DNA from: Blakeslea trispora
Taxonomy: Eukaryota > Mucoromycota > Mucoromycetes > Mucorales > Choanephoraceae
Direction of reading: 5' to 3'
Length of the DNA: 64,000 nucleotides
Assembly (NCBI GenBank): GCA_025331445.1
Contig: JAIWNE010000023.1
Span: 124,001 to 188,000 of the forward strand
The notes under the pieces: generated by a model
Databases searched by the model: none
Seen by the model: the letters and a program-made list of their open reading frames with translations, nothing else
Told to the model about the DNA's origin: nothing
Translations under genes and position numbers: made by a program
Part shown: positions 14,121 through 25,977 of the stretch, in pieces
Position numbering within the stretch: the stretch's first letter is position 1
Layout: every line of letters begins with the position of its first letter

Positions 14121-14339
14121 AGGGTTCATAGAAACTATGCTGAATTGAATGTCCGAGCGAATTCTCTATTCAGGGCCGTTGCGTAACCCTTCATGCATTG
14201 GTTTTGATGCTGAAACGAAATTCCGTGACTGTCGATTTGTCTTTTTTTTTTCAACTGCATTCTATGGCACCTCGAAATGAATCTTTTTTTTTTTAAATTT
14301 CTTATTTCGAAAAAAAAAAAGGAACAGATCTTGAACGCT

Positions 14340-15933
14340 ATGACAGAAAGTAGAGTTTTGAGTAGAGTTGCAGTCTCTCAAAAGAAAGCTGAGGAAAAGA
14401 AAAAGCAACTGATCGCTCCCGAGGGCACAAGTTTTACTAATCTTGGCCTAGAGGATTGGTTGAGTGATACACTCAAGGTGATGTCAATCAAAGCTCCTAC
14501 TGAGATTCAAAGAGCTTGTATACCTCCTATCCTTGCCGGCAAAGATGTCATTGGTGGTGCCAAGACTGGTTCTGGTAAAACAGCTGCTTTTGCATTACCC
14601 ATTATTCAAAAGCTTTCCGAAGACCCTTACGGTGTTTATGCACTTGTCTTGACACCTACAAGAGAACTTGCTTTTCAGATCGCTGAGCAATTTAGAGTAT
14701 TGGGCAAAGGAATGGGTATTAAAGAATGTGTTGTTGTAGGAGGCATGGGTAAGTTTGATTTTGTCAAGGTGTATCTCCTTTTTATCTGACTGATTTGTTT
14801 ACTGGTAGATATGATGACTCAAGCATTAGAGCTATCAAAGCGACCTCATATCATCATTGCTACCCCCGGTCGTCTTCGAGATCATATCAGAAGTAGTTCG
14901 GGTGCAGTGGATTTAAGAAGATGTAAATTTCTAGTTATGGATGAAGCAGATCGTATGCTCTCAGAGACTTTTGTGCCTGAACTCGAAGTTATTTTACCTT
15001 TATTACCCAAAGAAAGACAGACACTCCTGTTTACGGCCACCATGACAGATTCCATCTTGGCTCTGAGAGATGCTGAAGAGGATCCAAAGAAGAAGCCCTT
15101 TGTTCATATGTGTGACATGACTACATCAACTGTGAACACACTGGATCAATTCTATGTGTTTGTACCTTCTCAAGTCAGAGTTGTTTATTTGGCACACCTT
15201 TTGCAGACGGACGATCTTAAAGAAAAATCAATCATTATTTTCTGTGGAAGATGTTCTACTGCTGAACTGATTACTGTTATGTTGAAAGAATTGGATATTC
15301 GTTGCACAGCACTTCATTCAGAAATGACACAGCAACAGCGTCTGGACTCTTTGGGCAAGTTTAGAGCCGAAGTAGTTAAGGTCTTGATTTCAACTGATGT
15401 TGGTTCTCGGTAAGTTGTTTGAATTCTTATATGCAAAAAAAAAGAGAGAGAGAGTACTAATTGTTGCATTTAACAGTGGTTTGGATATTCCTTCTGTTGA
15501 GTGTGTTTTGAACTACGATATTCCTCGTGATCCCACAGACTACATTCATCGTGTAGGTCGTACTGCTCGTGCTGGTAAGGATGGTAAGGCAATCTCAATT
15601 ATAGCCGAAAAGGACATTCAACTTCTGCAGAACATTGAAAGCCATATCAGTAAGTAATACACCGTTACAATAGTCATCTGTACTGACATACATCTTATTT
15701 GCAGACAAGAAAATGGAGAGCTATGATGTTAATGAAAACGCCGTGCTTGAAAAGCTTACTGAAGTTACTGCTGCAAAGCGCACTGCTAGTATGGTAAGTA
15801 AAAAAGGCAAAAGCTTTATTCAGCAACCTTACTGACTGTGCTTCATGTCGTTTTTTTTTTTTAGCAACTGCATGACCAACAATTTGGCTCCAAGACACAT
15901 ATTAGAAAGAAGAAGAAGATGGCAAACAATTAA
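14340..15933 (+). CDS. DBP8: DEAD-box ATP-dependent RNA helicase DBP8 (DDX49)
   Basis: Nucleolar helicase for 18S rRNA processing in the small-subunit processome. Exons 14340-14748, 14809-15409, 15477-15649, 15705-15793 and 15865-15933 join to 446 residues, near the usual fungal length. Motifs in order: Q motif region (about 32-58), I AKTGSGKT (74-81), Ia PTRELA, GG, TPGRL, II DEAD (MDEADRM), III TAT, IV IIFC, V with [13 protein letters not shown] rebuilt across intron 2, and [12 protein letters not shown]. The C-terminus is basic. I start at 14340 rather than the in-frame ATG at 14277 because the extra 21 residues come from a homopolymeric T/A tract. DBP8 is chosen over other DEAD proteins by the [18 protein letters not shown] start and the overall length. 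Confidence 0.93.
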
Positions 15934-16862
15934 AACAGACTAATAATTGATATATATTTCCTGCATTTGTAAATAAACTTAGACATTCATAAGATAGAAG
16001 ACACATACATGCTTGTTAGATTGGCTGCAACATTCATTAAAAGGACATTTGAAGCCTCTTTAAACACACAAGAAAAAAGTATGTATGACAAAAATCAAAA
16101 TGGCTCAATAGCATAATAATAGAAAACTCTATAATAACTGACATATGAGGAATAAGAGAAAGGATGCAAAATACCTTATGAAACAAGCACCTCTCATTTT
16201 ACTTGTCCACAAATTTATTTCTTGGAATATTTGTGGACAGGTATGACCGTAGTACAAATGCAGTACAAAACAGATGGCATTAAGAAAAAAAGAAAGAAAG
16301 AGCATCATGTACCAGAGTGTCTTCATTATAGTCGCATCTATCAAAAAAAAAAGCAAGGCTAAATCAGACATTAGTTTGTCATTGTAAACGTCATTTATCT
16401 AGAGCTAAAATAGAGACAAGTCCACATTGAACTATATAGGCATTAGATCTCTTGTACAAATGCGGAGTCATCGAAGAAAGGCTGCTGCAGGAAACTTTAA
16501 TTTTGTCTGAGTGGAGGAGATAGACACAAAAAAAAAAGGTTTTGTATTCTGAATATGAATGATCTAATGGGTTCATGATAAAGACTATGCCTGACTTGCC
16601 ATAAGGAAACACATAACAATAAAGCAGGCGCCTTTGTGAGTCTATATATATATGTGTGTGTGTGTGAGGACAAAGAAAGTGAATGAGGCCTCTTCTGGAT
16701 AATTCTTTGCTCCCCCCTCCCCCTTATTGTACAACATAAACTCTTAGAGAAAAAAAAGCACATATATAGACATTACTGTTTGCTTTATGATAAAAAACTA
16801 AAAGGCAAAAGGGTATATATAAAATGCGTGTATCAATACACGATGGATCTTTTTTTTTTCTT
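15934..16862. other. Convergent 3' region of DBP8 and a cyclin gene
   Basis: About 930 bp without a supported gene. It holds AT-rich 3' flanks, an AATAAA-like signal just after the DBP8 stop, and a short (TG)n tract near 16652-16667. The open frames here are low-complexity and unsupported. Confidence 0.5.
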
Positions 16863-17939
16863 TCAACAATCATGGGTATATGTAGATAAAATTGTATCCA
16901 GGTGACGACGATGTGAATAGGTGCAAAGCTTATTGTAGAAGAGTGATGCTGGTGTATTGGTAACTACGTCAACTGACACATCTTTTTTTATCGTCTTTGT
17001 TTCGGACTCCATCTCTTCTTCTGTGTCCGTAGTTCTAGCCCTCTTCCGACTATGGCTGAGATTTCTGCTACGAAATGGAGGAGAAGGTGGTAGAGAGGAT
17101 AAGAATTGGGGTGATGTGATGGACATAGGTGCTGACAAAAGGGGTGGAGCCACTGTGGCTACGGATGATGCAATCTGTAATTCAGGAGGCAATCTACGTT
17201 GTTGCATGGTAAGTGCGTGCGTCAATAACTGATCTCCATAGGCCTGCATATCTTCCAATCTGACATGCAAATCAAAATTGCACAAGAACAAAAACTCCAA
17301 TTCTAATTGATTTAGTTCGCCTAAAGGGATGCCGCCCACCTTTGTATGTTTAGATCATGTGAGTCTGTTTTGTCTTTCTTATCCACCCTATTTCGCTGAT
17401 CTCTGAGGATTCATGTATTTTTTTTTTTTTTTTACCTTTGCATATCGGGTATTTGGATAAAAGACATCAGAAGTAAATTTGGATGCAACAACAATGCTAA
17501 AAAAAAAAAAGCAAGAGTAAATATTGAATCAGGCTCTTTACTGCTTCTCTCCCTCTCTCTCTTTTTTTGGCTTGATTCTATCCCATTCCAAAATACCTTA
17601 CCTTGTAATTAATAATCGATGCACAGTAAGGGAATTGACCGCATACTTTGTCTTTTTCAGTTTGGCGATGCGATCAAAATAAATGAGGAGCGAAAGAAGA
17701 GCTTCGTTTGAAAATGGTGCAAACCGTAATATACGCGTCAGATAAGCACTCACAGTGATGTTGGGTACGGCTCGTGAATGAAAATGTGTTACTGTATTAT
17801 TCGCAGGATTATTGACCAACTCATCATTTGTTTCAATAATAGAATTCAACAAATCAGCAACAATCTTGACAAGTGAAGCAACTGGATATTCTGCAATGTT
17901 TAAACGATAGGTTCTTGTTTCTTTTATTGTAGGTGGCAT
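16863..17939 (-). CDS. PHO80/PCL-type cyclin (Pho85 partner)
   Basis: Predicted 291-residue cyclin of the PHO80 family, which activates Pho85-like CDKs in nutrient and cell-cycle control. Exons are 17939-17602, 17496-17436 and 17339-16863. Exon 2 is only 61 nt but restores the family core SIVVASKFTSDVFYPNTRYAK, followed in exon 3 by VGGIPLGELNQLELEFLFLC. The N-terminal box has LTRILRFAPFSNEALL and LIYFDRIAKL. The C-terminal third is low-complexity, with proline/serine-rich and basic patches, and is probably disordered. Both introns end in A-rich or T-rich acceptor tracts. A second PHO80-like cyclin lies at 45.8-46.5 kb. The family is firm; the subtype is not assigned. Confidence 0.88.
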
Positions 17940-18518
17940 TCAAACGAGAAAACAAATGATGGGCTCTGTTAGCAATCTAGTCAGTGGAAAATACGATGAA
18001 TAGGGCTGACAAATGATTGAATATGGACAGTAGGTTTGACTCTTATACCCAAGGGCAAAAGGAAGAAAGAGCAAAAGAAAGAAAAGAAAGAAAAAGGAGA
18101 AAAAGAACAAGATTCTTGGTATACAAGGCAGATCAACTTTATATAATGGCCTGTGAGAAAGATAGTTAAACCTGAATACACACATGTACGGATCACTATA
18201 GAGGTATATAAGATTAAAAAAAAAAAAGTAAAAGCCGGATGATTCTCGGGGCTTAGTTGCAGCCTCTAGTACAAAATGAAGGGCACCAATCTAAAGTCAT
18301 TATTCGAGCATATGTTATATTGGAATGTAGGCCCAATTAAGGCGCGTGTCCATTTGGTTGGACAGCAAATCAGATTTTTTTTCTGTGACTCAAACCCTCC
18401 CTCCCTCTCCCCCCCCTCTATCTCCTCTCCTCTCCTCTCTTCTAAATCAAGTAAATTTCGAATGGGGGAAAATTATTTTTTTTTCTTCATCCTAGATATG
18501 TCTTTATTATGGACTCGC
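17940..18518. promoter_or_regulatory. Region between the cyclin start and the twinfilin 3' end
   Basis: About 580 bp upstream of the cyclin. It contains a C/T-rich block (about 18395-18440) and A-rich runs but no discrete motif I can defend. It presumably includes the cyclin promoter. Confidence 0.4.
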
Positions 18519-20152
18519 TTAGAACGAGGATGTGGAGGGAGTCGAAGTAGTGCCCGGTCTTCTTCTGTTGGGTGCAACAGGTCTTTTGAAGCCTTGTCGA
18601 GTACCACCCAACATTTGAATACGATCACCTACCATACTTCCGGTATTAGGAGTGCTTGGTGCAGATCCTCCTCCTCCACTCGTGCTACTATTGGCCTCTA
18701 ACTCCTCATCAAGGTAGGCTCTAGTCAAGTCTTCCAAGTCGCTAGTCTCTAGCTATACATAATCAATATATTAGTTTTAATTTTTTACAATCAATTCAAA
18801 ATGTCTTGCTTACTTTTTTGATCACCTTCAAAGAAACTTCGGTTTCTGCAGCAGTGATCGCATTTGCTTTTGAGGATGAGTACAACATGCGCTCTCTTAT
18901 TTTGGAAGTTGAAGGACATGTGTAAATGAACACTAGGCAATTACCAAATGAGATGTTTGTTTCACTTATGCTGACGAAGAAGAGGGGGGGGGGGTTTCTG
19001 TCTTACCGAGATTTTCGTCGGACTCATTTTCATAAATGAAAAAGGTGAATCTAGGAGCATCTTGCTTAATTGCCTTGGCAAGTTCATCAACAGCAATTTT
19101 ACTCTCTTTGTCCAAATCGATTTTCTCATTATCTAGGAACTGTATGATATGAGTAAGAAAATACAGAGAAACAGATGAGACTTATAACTCACCAAAGAAA
19201 CGAAATTACTAGTACGCTCCTCCTTTGTCTTTGTTAATTGTTGAAGTGCTTCGATAGATCTCTCTGTCAATGGGAATGCTACACCAGGAGCATAACTCTT
19301 TCTTGTTGTTGTACCCTGATAATCAGATACAGCTTTTGCCTAGTGAATTGATCATAAGCAAATGCTTCTGACAGCAAAGGATTTTTTTTTTCTTTTTACC
19401 TCGGCAGCCTTAATTTCTGCTAACTCTTGTTCACGTCTTGTCAAAGGTGCTTCAGCAGCCTTGTGTGCAAGATGTTTTTTGTATCCTTCCCAAGTAAATT
19501 CGGACTATGGATCCAAGTAAATAAACATGGATTTTACTATCCGTTTTTTGTTTTTCAAAGCTACCTTTTCTGTTCCATAGATATTGTCCACAAAGCGGTA
19601 ATCACCCAATTCCTTTGTCAGTGTAGCCCGAGTGGAGGCATAGAGCATCTTGTCTCTCACTTTAGCACCATCAGGCACATAACAGAGAAAAAGCCACTTG
19701 TATTCATTTGCTGTTCCTCTTTCGTCAAGTCGAACAAAAATATAGGCTGGCGTGGTATCGTCGAGGTAGTTGTTTATGAGCTTTTTGTAGTCTAACAGAC
19801 TAGACATGAGTATTCGAGTTAAAAAAAAAAGTAAACCATCACTCTTACCTGTTTCAAAATCACTTTCAACTGGACTGCTGCCATTAGGAACAAGGGATTC
19901 TATAAGATGGAGGGATAGGGTTTAGAAAAAAAAAAAAAAAGAAGAACTATTCTCTTTCTTGGTCTACACTACTAAATACCTTTCTCGATAGAAGCGCGAA
20001 GAATACGAATGTCGCCTTTGGAAACTGCTTGTGTAAATACCTGAGAGAGCTCCTCAGAGACTATGTGTATGAGAAAGACAAAATTTAAGAAGTCAAGTTT
20101 GCATGTTTTATTCTCAAGATTCTGTACCTTGAATGCCACTTTGGTGAGACAT
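18519..20152 (-). CDS. TWF1: Twinfilin, actin-monomer-binding protein
   Basis: Twinfilin sequesters ADP-G-actin, caps barbed ends and binds capping protein at cortical actin sites. Nine exons: 20152-20128, 20060-19980, 19899-19849, 19791-19565, 19504-19400, 19339-19193, 19139-19007, 18932-18814 and 18752-18519. All junctions keep frame, giving 373 residues. There are two ADF-H domains: the first about 1-140 (YIFVRLDE, YKWLFLCYVPD, VRDKMLYASTR), the second about 175-305 (FTFFIYENE, VFIYTCPSTSKIRERMLYSS). The pair linked by a charged helix (EGYKKHLAHKAAEAPLTRRE) is diagnostic. A basic, Gly/Ser/Pro-rich tail (GGGGSAPSTPNTGS, then RPVAPNRRRPG) matches the capping-protein and lipid-binding tail of the family. 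Intron density is high, with most introns 50-80 nt. Confidence 0.92.
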
Positions 20153-20448
20153 GATACGTAAAAGCAACAACTTGTTTTGTTTAGGCCTAAATTTCAAGCA
20201 GATAGTTGAAATGGAGAGGCGCTTCAAAAAAAAGGACCTCTTTTTTTAACATTTCAAAAACTTTGCTTTAACCCTACAGTATGTGTGTGCATCTATCTGC
20301 TCTCCTATAGAGTATACAAATCGACCTCAATAATATACAAGAGACTGTCTCGATCTCAAGTATTTAAGCAGCAAATTTCGTTACAGCTTTAATTTTTCTT
20401 TTTAAAGCAAAGGCTCCAAACAAAAAAAAAAAAGGTATATGTTTATTT

Positions 20449-21922
20449 TTAGATATTGCACCAACCGTTTACTGGTATACATGAGAGGTATTTACAATTG
20501 GGACAAATCTACAAGAAAAAAGACCAAATATATCAGTCATCTTTGCAGCAAAAAAAAAGAAGCGATGTGCTACTTACAGTACTAGGATCATCTACAGAGA
20601 AGAACTTTTGCACAGTCAAACCAAAAAACACAGCAAGAAGTGTCAACGCTATACCACGTACTACCCATATTACTACTTTTGTGCTTTTGGTAGCCATGGG
20701 CCGCATAGGTGCAATGACAATACCTAGAAAGAAACCAACTGCAAAACCACCTATAAATAAAGAAAAAAAAAAGAAATCCATGATGTGATGAGTGATTTTT
20801 CAATTATGCTGGATGCATTGTTTTCTGCTTTTTTTTTTTTTTTTTACCAATATGGGCAAAGTTGTCCAAGCCAGGCAACAAGCCTAGCACAAGTGAAATC
20901 AGAGTAGAGATAAATAAGCCAAACAGGTCCTGCCAAGGATGACTTAATACACGCCAATGAACAAGAATGTCTATAAACATATAACCTATCAGGCCAAACA
21001 ATGCTCCCGAGCACCCTGTTGAAACAGTCAAATTCTGAGAAAGCATAGCTGAAAGAACAAATCCACCAATGCCAGATGCCATATAAAGCACAAAGTAGCG
21101 TGGTGTGCCTAATGAGCGTTCTAAATCAGAGCCCAGTCTCAGATGGGTCAACATGTTTAAGAGATAATGAATGACACCAGCATGCATAAAGATAGGTAAG
21201 ACCAGTCGAAAGCTCTGATTAGGACTATCAAATCCTCCAAAACCACACAACTCTTCAACAGTACAAGTCTCATTACTTTTATAGCAATCACCTATAACAT
21301 TGGTGGTTGGGAAACTAGGCACTGGTCTAATGCACGGCGTAAATCGACCACCTACGTTGATAAGGACCTATAATATCTCAAATGAGTCGCTCAAGAAATA
21401 CTGCTTTCCTGAATGCCGTGCACTGACCGAAAAGCTGGGTCCAATCATGTAATTAAATGGGTTTGTTTCAATGATGTTGCCCGTAAGCTGATTGTAGCGA
21501 ACAAACTCATAGATCAAGACACCAGCCATCACAAGTGCTGAAAGATGACTGAAAATAGGCCTTTGAATTGGGCCAATAAGGGCTCTTTTCCATAAGGGTC
21601 TATCATATCCATGAGGTGCTGCTGTGACAACCATTGGCATCAGAGGAGGGGCGCCATAATAGGGCTGTCCTGGTGGTGGTGTGCCGTAGTAAGGTTGTCC
21701 TGGTGGTGGTGTGCCATAGTAAGGTTGTCCTGGTGGTGGTGTGCCATAGTAAGGTTGTCCAGGCGGCGGTGAATAGTAATTGCCCTGTGGTTGTTGATGG
21801 TGAGGTACAGGTGAGCTTGAGGTGGGTAAGGCATCTGTACTGGATAGTTTTTGAAATCCTGCTGTTCCTCTTTGGTGCATCTCATGTTCATCGTTCAGAT
21901 GTGTATTTATAGGTGGTGACAT
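20449..21922 (-). CDS. Rhomboid-family intramembrane serine protease
   Basis: Predicted 415-residue rhomboid that cleaves transmembrane substrates inside the membrane. Exons are 21922-21428, 21367-20848, 20750-20578 and 20508-20449. The N-terminus is cytosolic-like and proline-rich, with four copies of a 10-residue unit of the PPPGQPYYGT type. It is followed by TM1 (LSALVMAGVLIYEF), the L1 loop with cysteines, the HxxxN region (HAGVIHYLLNML), the catalytic serine in GCSGALFG and the catalytic histidine in FAHIGGFAVG, rebuilt across intron 2. The last exon codes for a Cys-rich tail (ICPNCKYLSC), as in other fungal rhomboids. Intron 1 uses a GTCAGT donor, the weakest junction. It is divergent from the peptidase gene at 22392. 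Substrate unknown. Confidence 0.88.
21652..21776 (-). repeat. 30-bp tandem repeat inside the rhomboid gene
   Basis: About four near-identical 30-bp units, each coding for a PPPGQPYYGT-like decapeptide. The DNA copies are almost identical, which suggests recent slippage or gene conversion. Confidence 0.85.
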
Positions 21923-22391
21923 ATTAAGCTGAATAGTTGGCTGATTAACTAGATAGGTGATTCAAAAGAAAGAAAAGAAAAGAAAAACGAGTTTGCAGTC
22001 TCTTCTTGACCACTCGTTGCAAAAAAAGGAATGCAAAATGGCCCTGTCGGAGAACATATTGTCAAAGTTAGTTTTTATTTAGGCACTGTGTCACTAAAGA
22101 ATGCCTTCTCACTGTTCTTCTTACCATTGTCCCTATAGTATGCTTGGGAAAGAAACTATGCTACAGAGTTGAGTGATTGTTTAGTTCATTGTTTGGTGCT
22201 TAAGATTTGACTGTAAAAGAAAAAGGTAGAATGTTGGTGAAACTGACAGTAAAAGAAGAAACAATGGTTTATTCCCTTTTAACCAATCAGACAATTACTT
22301 TTTATGGTTCCTGCCACACATAAAAAAAAAGCGTGACTCAGGGAATGGATTCTACACTTTTTACTTTCACTTCTTCTATAAGCTTAACTAA
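21923..22391. promoter_or_regulatory. Divergent promoter region, rhomboid / peptidase
   Basis: A 469-bp gap between two divergent starts. It contains an A-rich run, GAAAAG tracts and an AACCAATCAG segment with a CCAAT core near 22280. No further motif is supported. Confidence 0.45.
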
Positions 22392-24095
22392 ATGCATCCT
22401 TTCGACTCTTCTGTTGAAAGCTTTTCTATTCCCGGAGCTCAGGTCTTTGAAAGATACTTTGAGTGTCCTTTAGGTAAGCTGTCATTTTTTTGGCTTTTTT
22501 TTTTCTGTTGCTGATCTTGTTTAGACTATACCAATGAGGCTACTAGCCCCAAAGTCAGAATATTTGTTCGTCATTTGGTTCCCATAGAGAAAACCTCTCT
22601 TATCAGAAAGATGCCCTTCTTCCTTTATCTTCAAGTAAGTTCTTTTTTTTTTCTTATTTTATATACAAGTATTGATGTATGCTATGAAACAAAAAGGGTG
22701 GTCCCGGATTCGAATGTGCTTTACCTTCAAGCGGTACCAGTGGATGGGTCAAAGTGGCATTTGAAAGAGGATATCAAGTCTTATTGCTCGATCAACGTGG
22801 AACGGGTCTATCCTCGCAGATTTCTGCTGAATCCCTTGATCAACTCTTCAAGACAGATGAAGAAAAGGCCGAATACTTGACTCATTTCCGAGCCGATAAT
22901 ATCGTAAGAGATTGTGAGTATATTCGCAAACAACTGACTGCTGGGAGATCATCTGATGAGGAAAGTCGTATCAGTCTTTTGGGTCAAAGCTTTGGTGGGT
23001 TCTGTATCACTACTTATTTGTCGCTTTTGTAAGTATTTAAAAAAAAAAAAAAAAGAACCCGAAAAAGGAAGGGGGTATTCACCCACTATTTCTTTTTCAA
23101 CGTAAGCCCAGAGTCCATTCAAGAGGCCTATATTACCGGTGGTGTTCCTCCTTTAAGCAACAACCCAGATCAAGTTTACAGAGCATTATATCCTCGTATT
23201 GCTAAAAAGAATGGATTGTATTACAAAAAGTTTCCTCGCGATATTGCTCGTGTTCAACAAATTCATAAATATCTATCTTCAAACAAGGTGATATTGCCCA
23301 ATGGAGGACGTCTTTCAGAGCGTCGATTTCTTCAACTGGGTTTGATGTTTGGTGGTTCAGGAGGTTATGATGCTGTTCATATAGCTGTTCAATCAGCTGC
23401 AGAAGATTTGGATCGTCTTGGCCGATTAAGCTATCGCACACTGAATACAATTCAAAACATGCAAAGCTGGGATACAAATGTAATTTATGCCATTTTGCAT
23501 GAAGCTATCTACTGTCAATCCAACCAATCCAGTCGTTGGTCTGCTGAAAGACTCTTAACAGAAGAACCCTTCTGCACCACATTTGAATGGCGTTCTGAGA
23601 ACCTACAGAAAGATCAGCCTGTCTTTTTTACAGGTGAAACTATCTATCCATTCATGTTTGATGATTATGCAGAATTGCGTCCTCTCAAGCAAGTAGCTCA
23701 TTTGCTTGCCGAGAAAGAATGGACATCTTTGTATGATACTCAAGTATTGAACAAGCTGGAAGCAACTCGTGTTGCTGGTGTTAGTTACTTTGATGACATG
23801 TAAGCCTATCTCGAGCATGTATGCATTTAGATGATTAACTTGTTTCTTTTTTGTAAAAAGGTATGTGGACAGAGAGCTTTCAGAGCAAACTGCATCTGAA
23901 ATCAATGGGTTTCAACAATGGATCACAAATGAATATGCCCACAAGTAATGTATTCCTTTTTTTTGGCTAGAAAATGACATGCTACTCACACTCTTTCTTT
24001 CTTTCTTTGCTTAAAGTGGTCTACGTGTGGATGGAGAACGTATCCTTAATTACTTGATTAAACTTGCTAGAGGCGATGAAAGCTTTAACCGATAA
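22392..24095 (+). CDS. Proline iminopeptidase-like alpha/beta hydrolase (S33)
   Basis: Predicted 459-residue aminopeptidase that removes N-terminal proline from peptides; probably cytosolic, as no signal peptide is seen. Exons are 22392-22473, 22525-22634, 22697-23028, 23107-23799, 23861-23944 and 24017-24095. Exon joins rebuild the oxyanion loop FLYLQGGPGFE and the DQRGTGLS motif. The nucleophile elbow is GQSFGGF, and the helical cap follows (GGVPPL, then KKFPRDIARVQQIHKYL). The later part has FFTGETIYPFMFDDY and a conserved AHLLAEKEWTSLYD segment expected to hold the acid and histidine region. The protein matches the longer fungal type of the family. The S33 assignment is firm; substrate preference is inferred. 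Confidence 0.88.
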
Positions 24096-24101
24096 GCGCA
24101 T

Positions 24102-24103
<2 letters not shown>

Positions 24104-24183
<80 letters not shown>
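24104..24183. repeat. (TC)n microsatellite
   Basis: About 39 uninterrupted TC dinucleotides, starting nine bases after the peptidase stop codon; likely part of its 3' UTR and length-variable. Confidence 0.95.
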
Positions 24184-24187
<4 letters not shown>

Positions 24188-24327
24188 AGCTGAAACCGCT
24201 CTGTTACTGATCTCTACATCACATGACGAAATAACAATGATATACTAATAATAATGATAATAAAATGTATGCTTGACGATGGTGTCGCTATACGAGATTT
24301 ATTATGTAAAGGCAATGATGAAGGAGC

Positions 24328-25009
24328 TTAGAAAACGAGAGCAGCACCCTTGGTCTTCTTGTCACCACCCAATTCGAAGTGCTTACATCTCTTAAGAGCG
24401 AGTTGCATCTTGTACTTACAGGCTATAGATAAAACTTAGCAACCAACTCTTTCTTTCAATTTTCTAAACAAACTTACCGGTACATTCGAGACGGAGAACA
24501 ACCTTCTTGGTGGTCTTGGCCTTCTTGTGGAAAACGGGCTTGGTTTGACCACCATAACCGGATTGCTTACGGTCATAACGTCTCTTACCTTGGGCGAAAA
24601 GAGAGGCCTTACCAGCCTTGTATTGGGTGACCTTGTGGGGAGTGTGCTTTCTACACTTGGAGCCCTTACAGTAGGTGTTACGGGTCTTGGGAATGTTGAC
24701 CTATTTAACAATGTACATATAAATAAAGGGTGTTCAACAAGCAATCGAGAGAGACAGAGCGCGCGCGCGCATAGATGGAGTAAATAAGGTGAAAAAGACA
24801 TGTGTCTGACGAAATGTCCAACAAAACTTAAATGATGCATGTAATCCAATGTCAGATCGTCATTAGGTTGAGTTGCATAATGTGATTCGTGATGGCTGTA
24901 TATCGATATTCTACTAGGCTAAAGAGAGAGGGGGAAAGATGGGGGATAGTGATGCTGCGCGCGCTTTCTCTCTATAAGAATCGAGTTAGATGGATGATTA
25001 ACTCACCAT
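24328..25009 (-). CDS. RPL42: 60S ribosomal protein eL42 (L36a/L44)
   Basis: A 106-residue ribosomal protein of the 60S E-site region. Exons are 25009-25007 (only the ATG), 24700-24478 and 24422-24328. The protein starts [20 protein letters not shown] and ends [13 protein letters not shown], as expected, with the four zinc-ligand cysteines: CKGSKC in the N-terminal pair, and CTAC rebuilt across intron 2. Length equals the family norm. The start is set by the ATG followed at once by a GTGAGT donor, a common design in ribosomal protein genes. Intron 1 is 306 nt, the longest in the window; intron 2 is 55 nt. It is convergent with the peptidase gene. The assignment is certain. Confidence 0.96.
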
Positions 25010-25355
25010 GTTTAATTCAACTATATGCCAAAAAGAGAAGGATCCCTATAGTGCATGGAATCACTATTCTTTAACGAGCTCACTCTCACACTCTGTCGTT
25101 CTGGGGAATCCGGACCAATCGGGGATTGAATTTAAGAGTAAATCAATTACGGTCCGCTTAGACCACAGGGTTTCATATGCAGGACATTTCTTGTTTAAAC
25201 ATGTAAAGACCTTAAAGTCCAACATGTTTACTGGTTAGTTAGCGGACCTGATCTGACCCTTTTTTTATTCACTTGTTTATTTGAATGATTTCTCTGCCTA
25301 TGAGGGAGCTAGAGCATAGAATGTTTATTCGATTTGTTATAGTATCCTGCAACCA
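25010..25355 (-). promoter_or_regulatory. Upstream region of RPL42
   Basis: On the coding strand the region contains an AACCCT element (about 25165-25175) of the kind seen in some fungal ribosomal-protein promoters. Two GGTCCGC-type words in opposite orientation lie about 90 bp apart (near 25152 and 25242). Their function is inferred only from position. Confidence 0.35.
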
Positions 25356-25977
25356 AAGTTGGTATTAACAACAAGAACGATTTGTTGTTCTCCATCCAAG
25401 CTATGAGTATCAATAAGAATTCTAGTGATGCTCTTTTCGAGACTTTTTTATATTATGTAAGCTTGATGACCATACATAACAGGTTTCAGAGCTTTCATTT
25501 TAGAAATAGGCTTAATGAACATGTTTGTTTTGATTGTGTTCAAAGCTAGTATTATAAAACAGCGAGTAGAGAATAAATGAACTTTGTCTAGAAAAAGCTT
25601 CTTCATTTTGAAAAAGTATCATTTGAAGCAAGCTATACACAGCATCCTGGAAATAAGTAGCAGAATGAAAAAAGTAGCTGGATAAAACAAGATTTTAAAT
25701 ATACTTTGTCTAACTAAGCTTATCTTGATATATTGTATGTGTAGAAATATATATCTCAAACTTCATCTTATCTATATTGTAGCGTCACCTAGCTCGACAA
25801 TTGGCCATCTCCATAAGACCTGAAAGGCTTGCCAAGTATTGCTCTTGTATACTCCACCTGTTTCGCAAAAGCAAACCACAGTTCCCTGTTGCTGGATTAG
25901 AGCGAAATGCTTCAGGGAGACTATATTATCCACAAGAAGGCTGGGGAACTTTGTTTATGATATTCAACTCTTGACAA
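25356..25977 (+). pseudogene. Unrecognised exon-like coding fragments
   Basis: Two open segments have splice signals. The first (about 25353-25458) follows a GTTATAG acceptor, codes YPATKVGINNKNDLLFS and so on, and ends at a GTAAGC donor. The second (about 25783-25977) follows a TTGTAG acceptor, is open for some 63 codons (for example RPERLAKYC, FPVAGLERN, YYPQEGWG) and ends at a stop. The space between them is AT-rich and frames are broken. I do not recognise the family. It may be a decayed or partial gene, or a transposon open frame. Confidence 0.4.

Noticed and set aside
24104..24183. Could the long TC tract be a CRISPR-like or satellite array?
   Set aside because: It is a plain dinucleotide repeat with no spacers or higher-order unit.
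24527..25238. Plus-strand frames opposite RPL42 and its promoter
   Set aside because: Antisense shadows of a conserved ribosomal protein exon, its intron and its upstream region.
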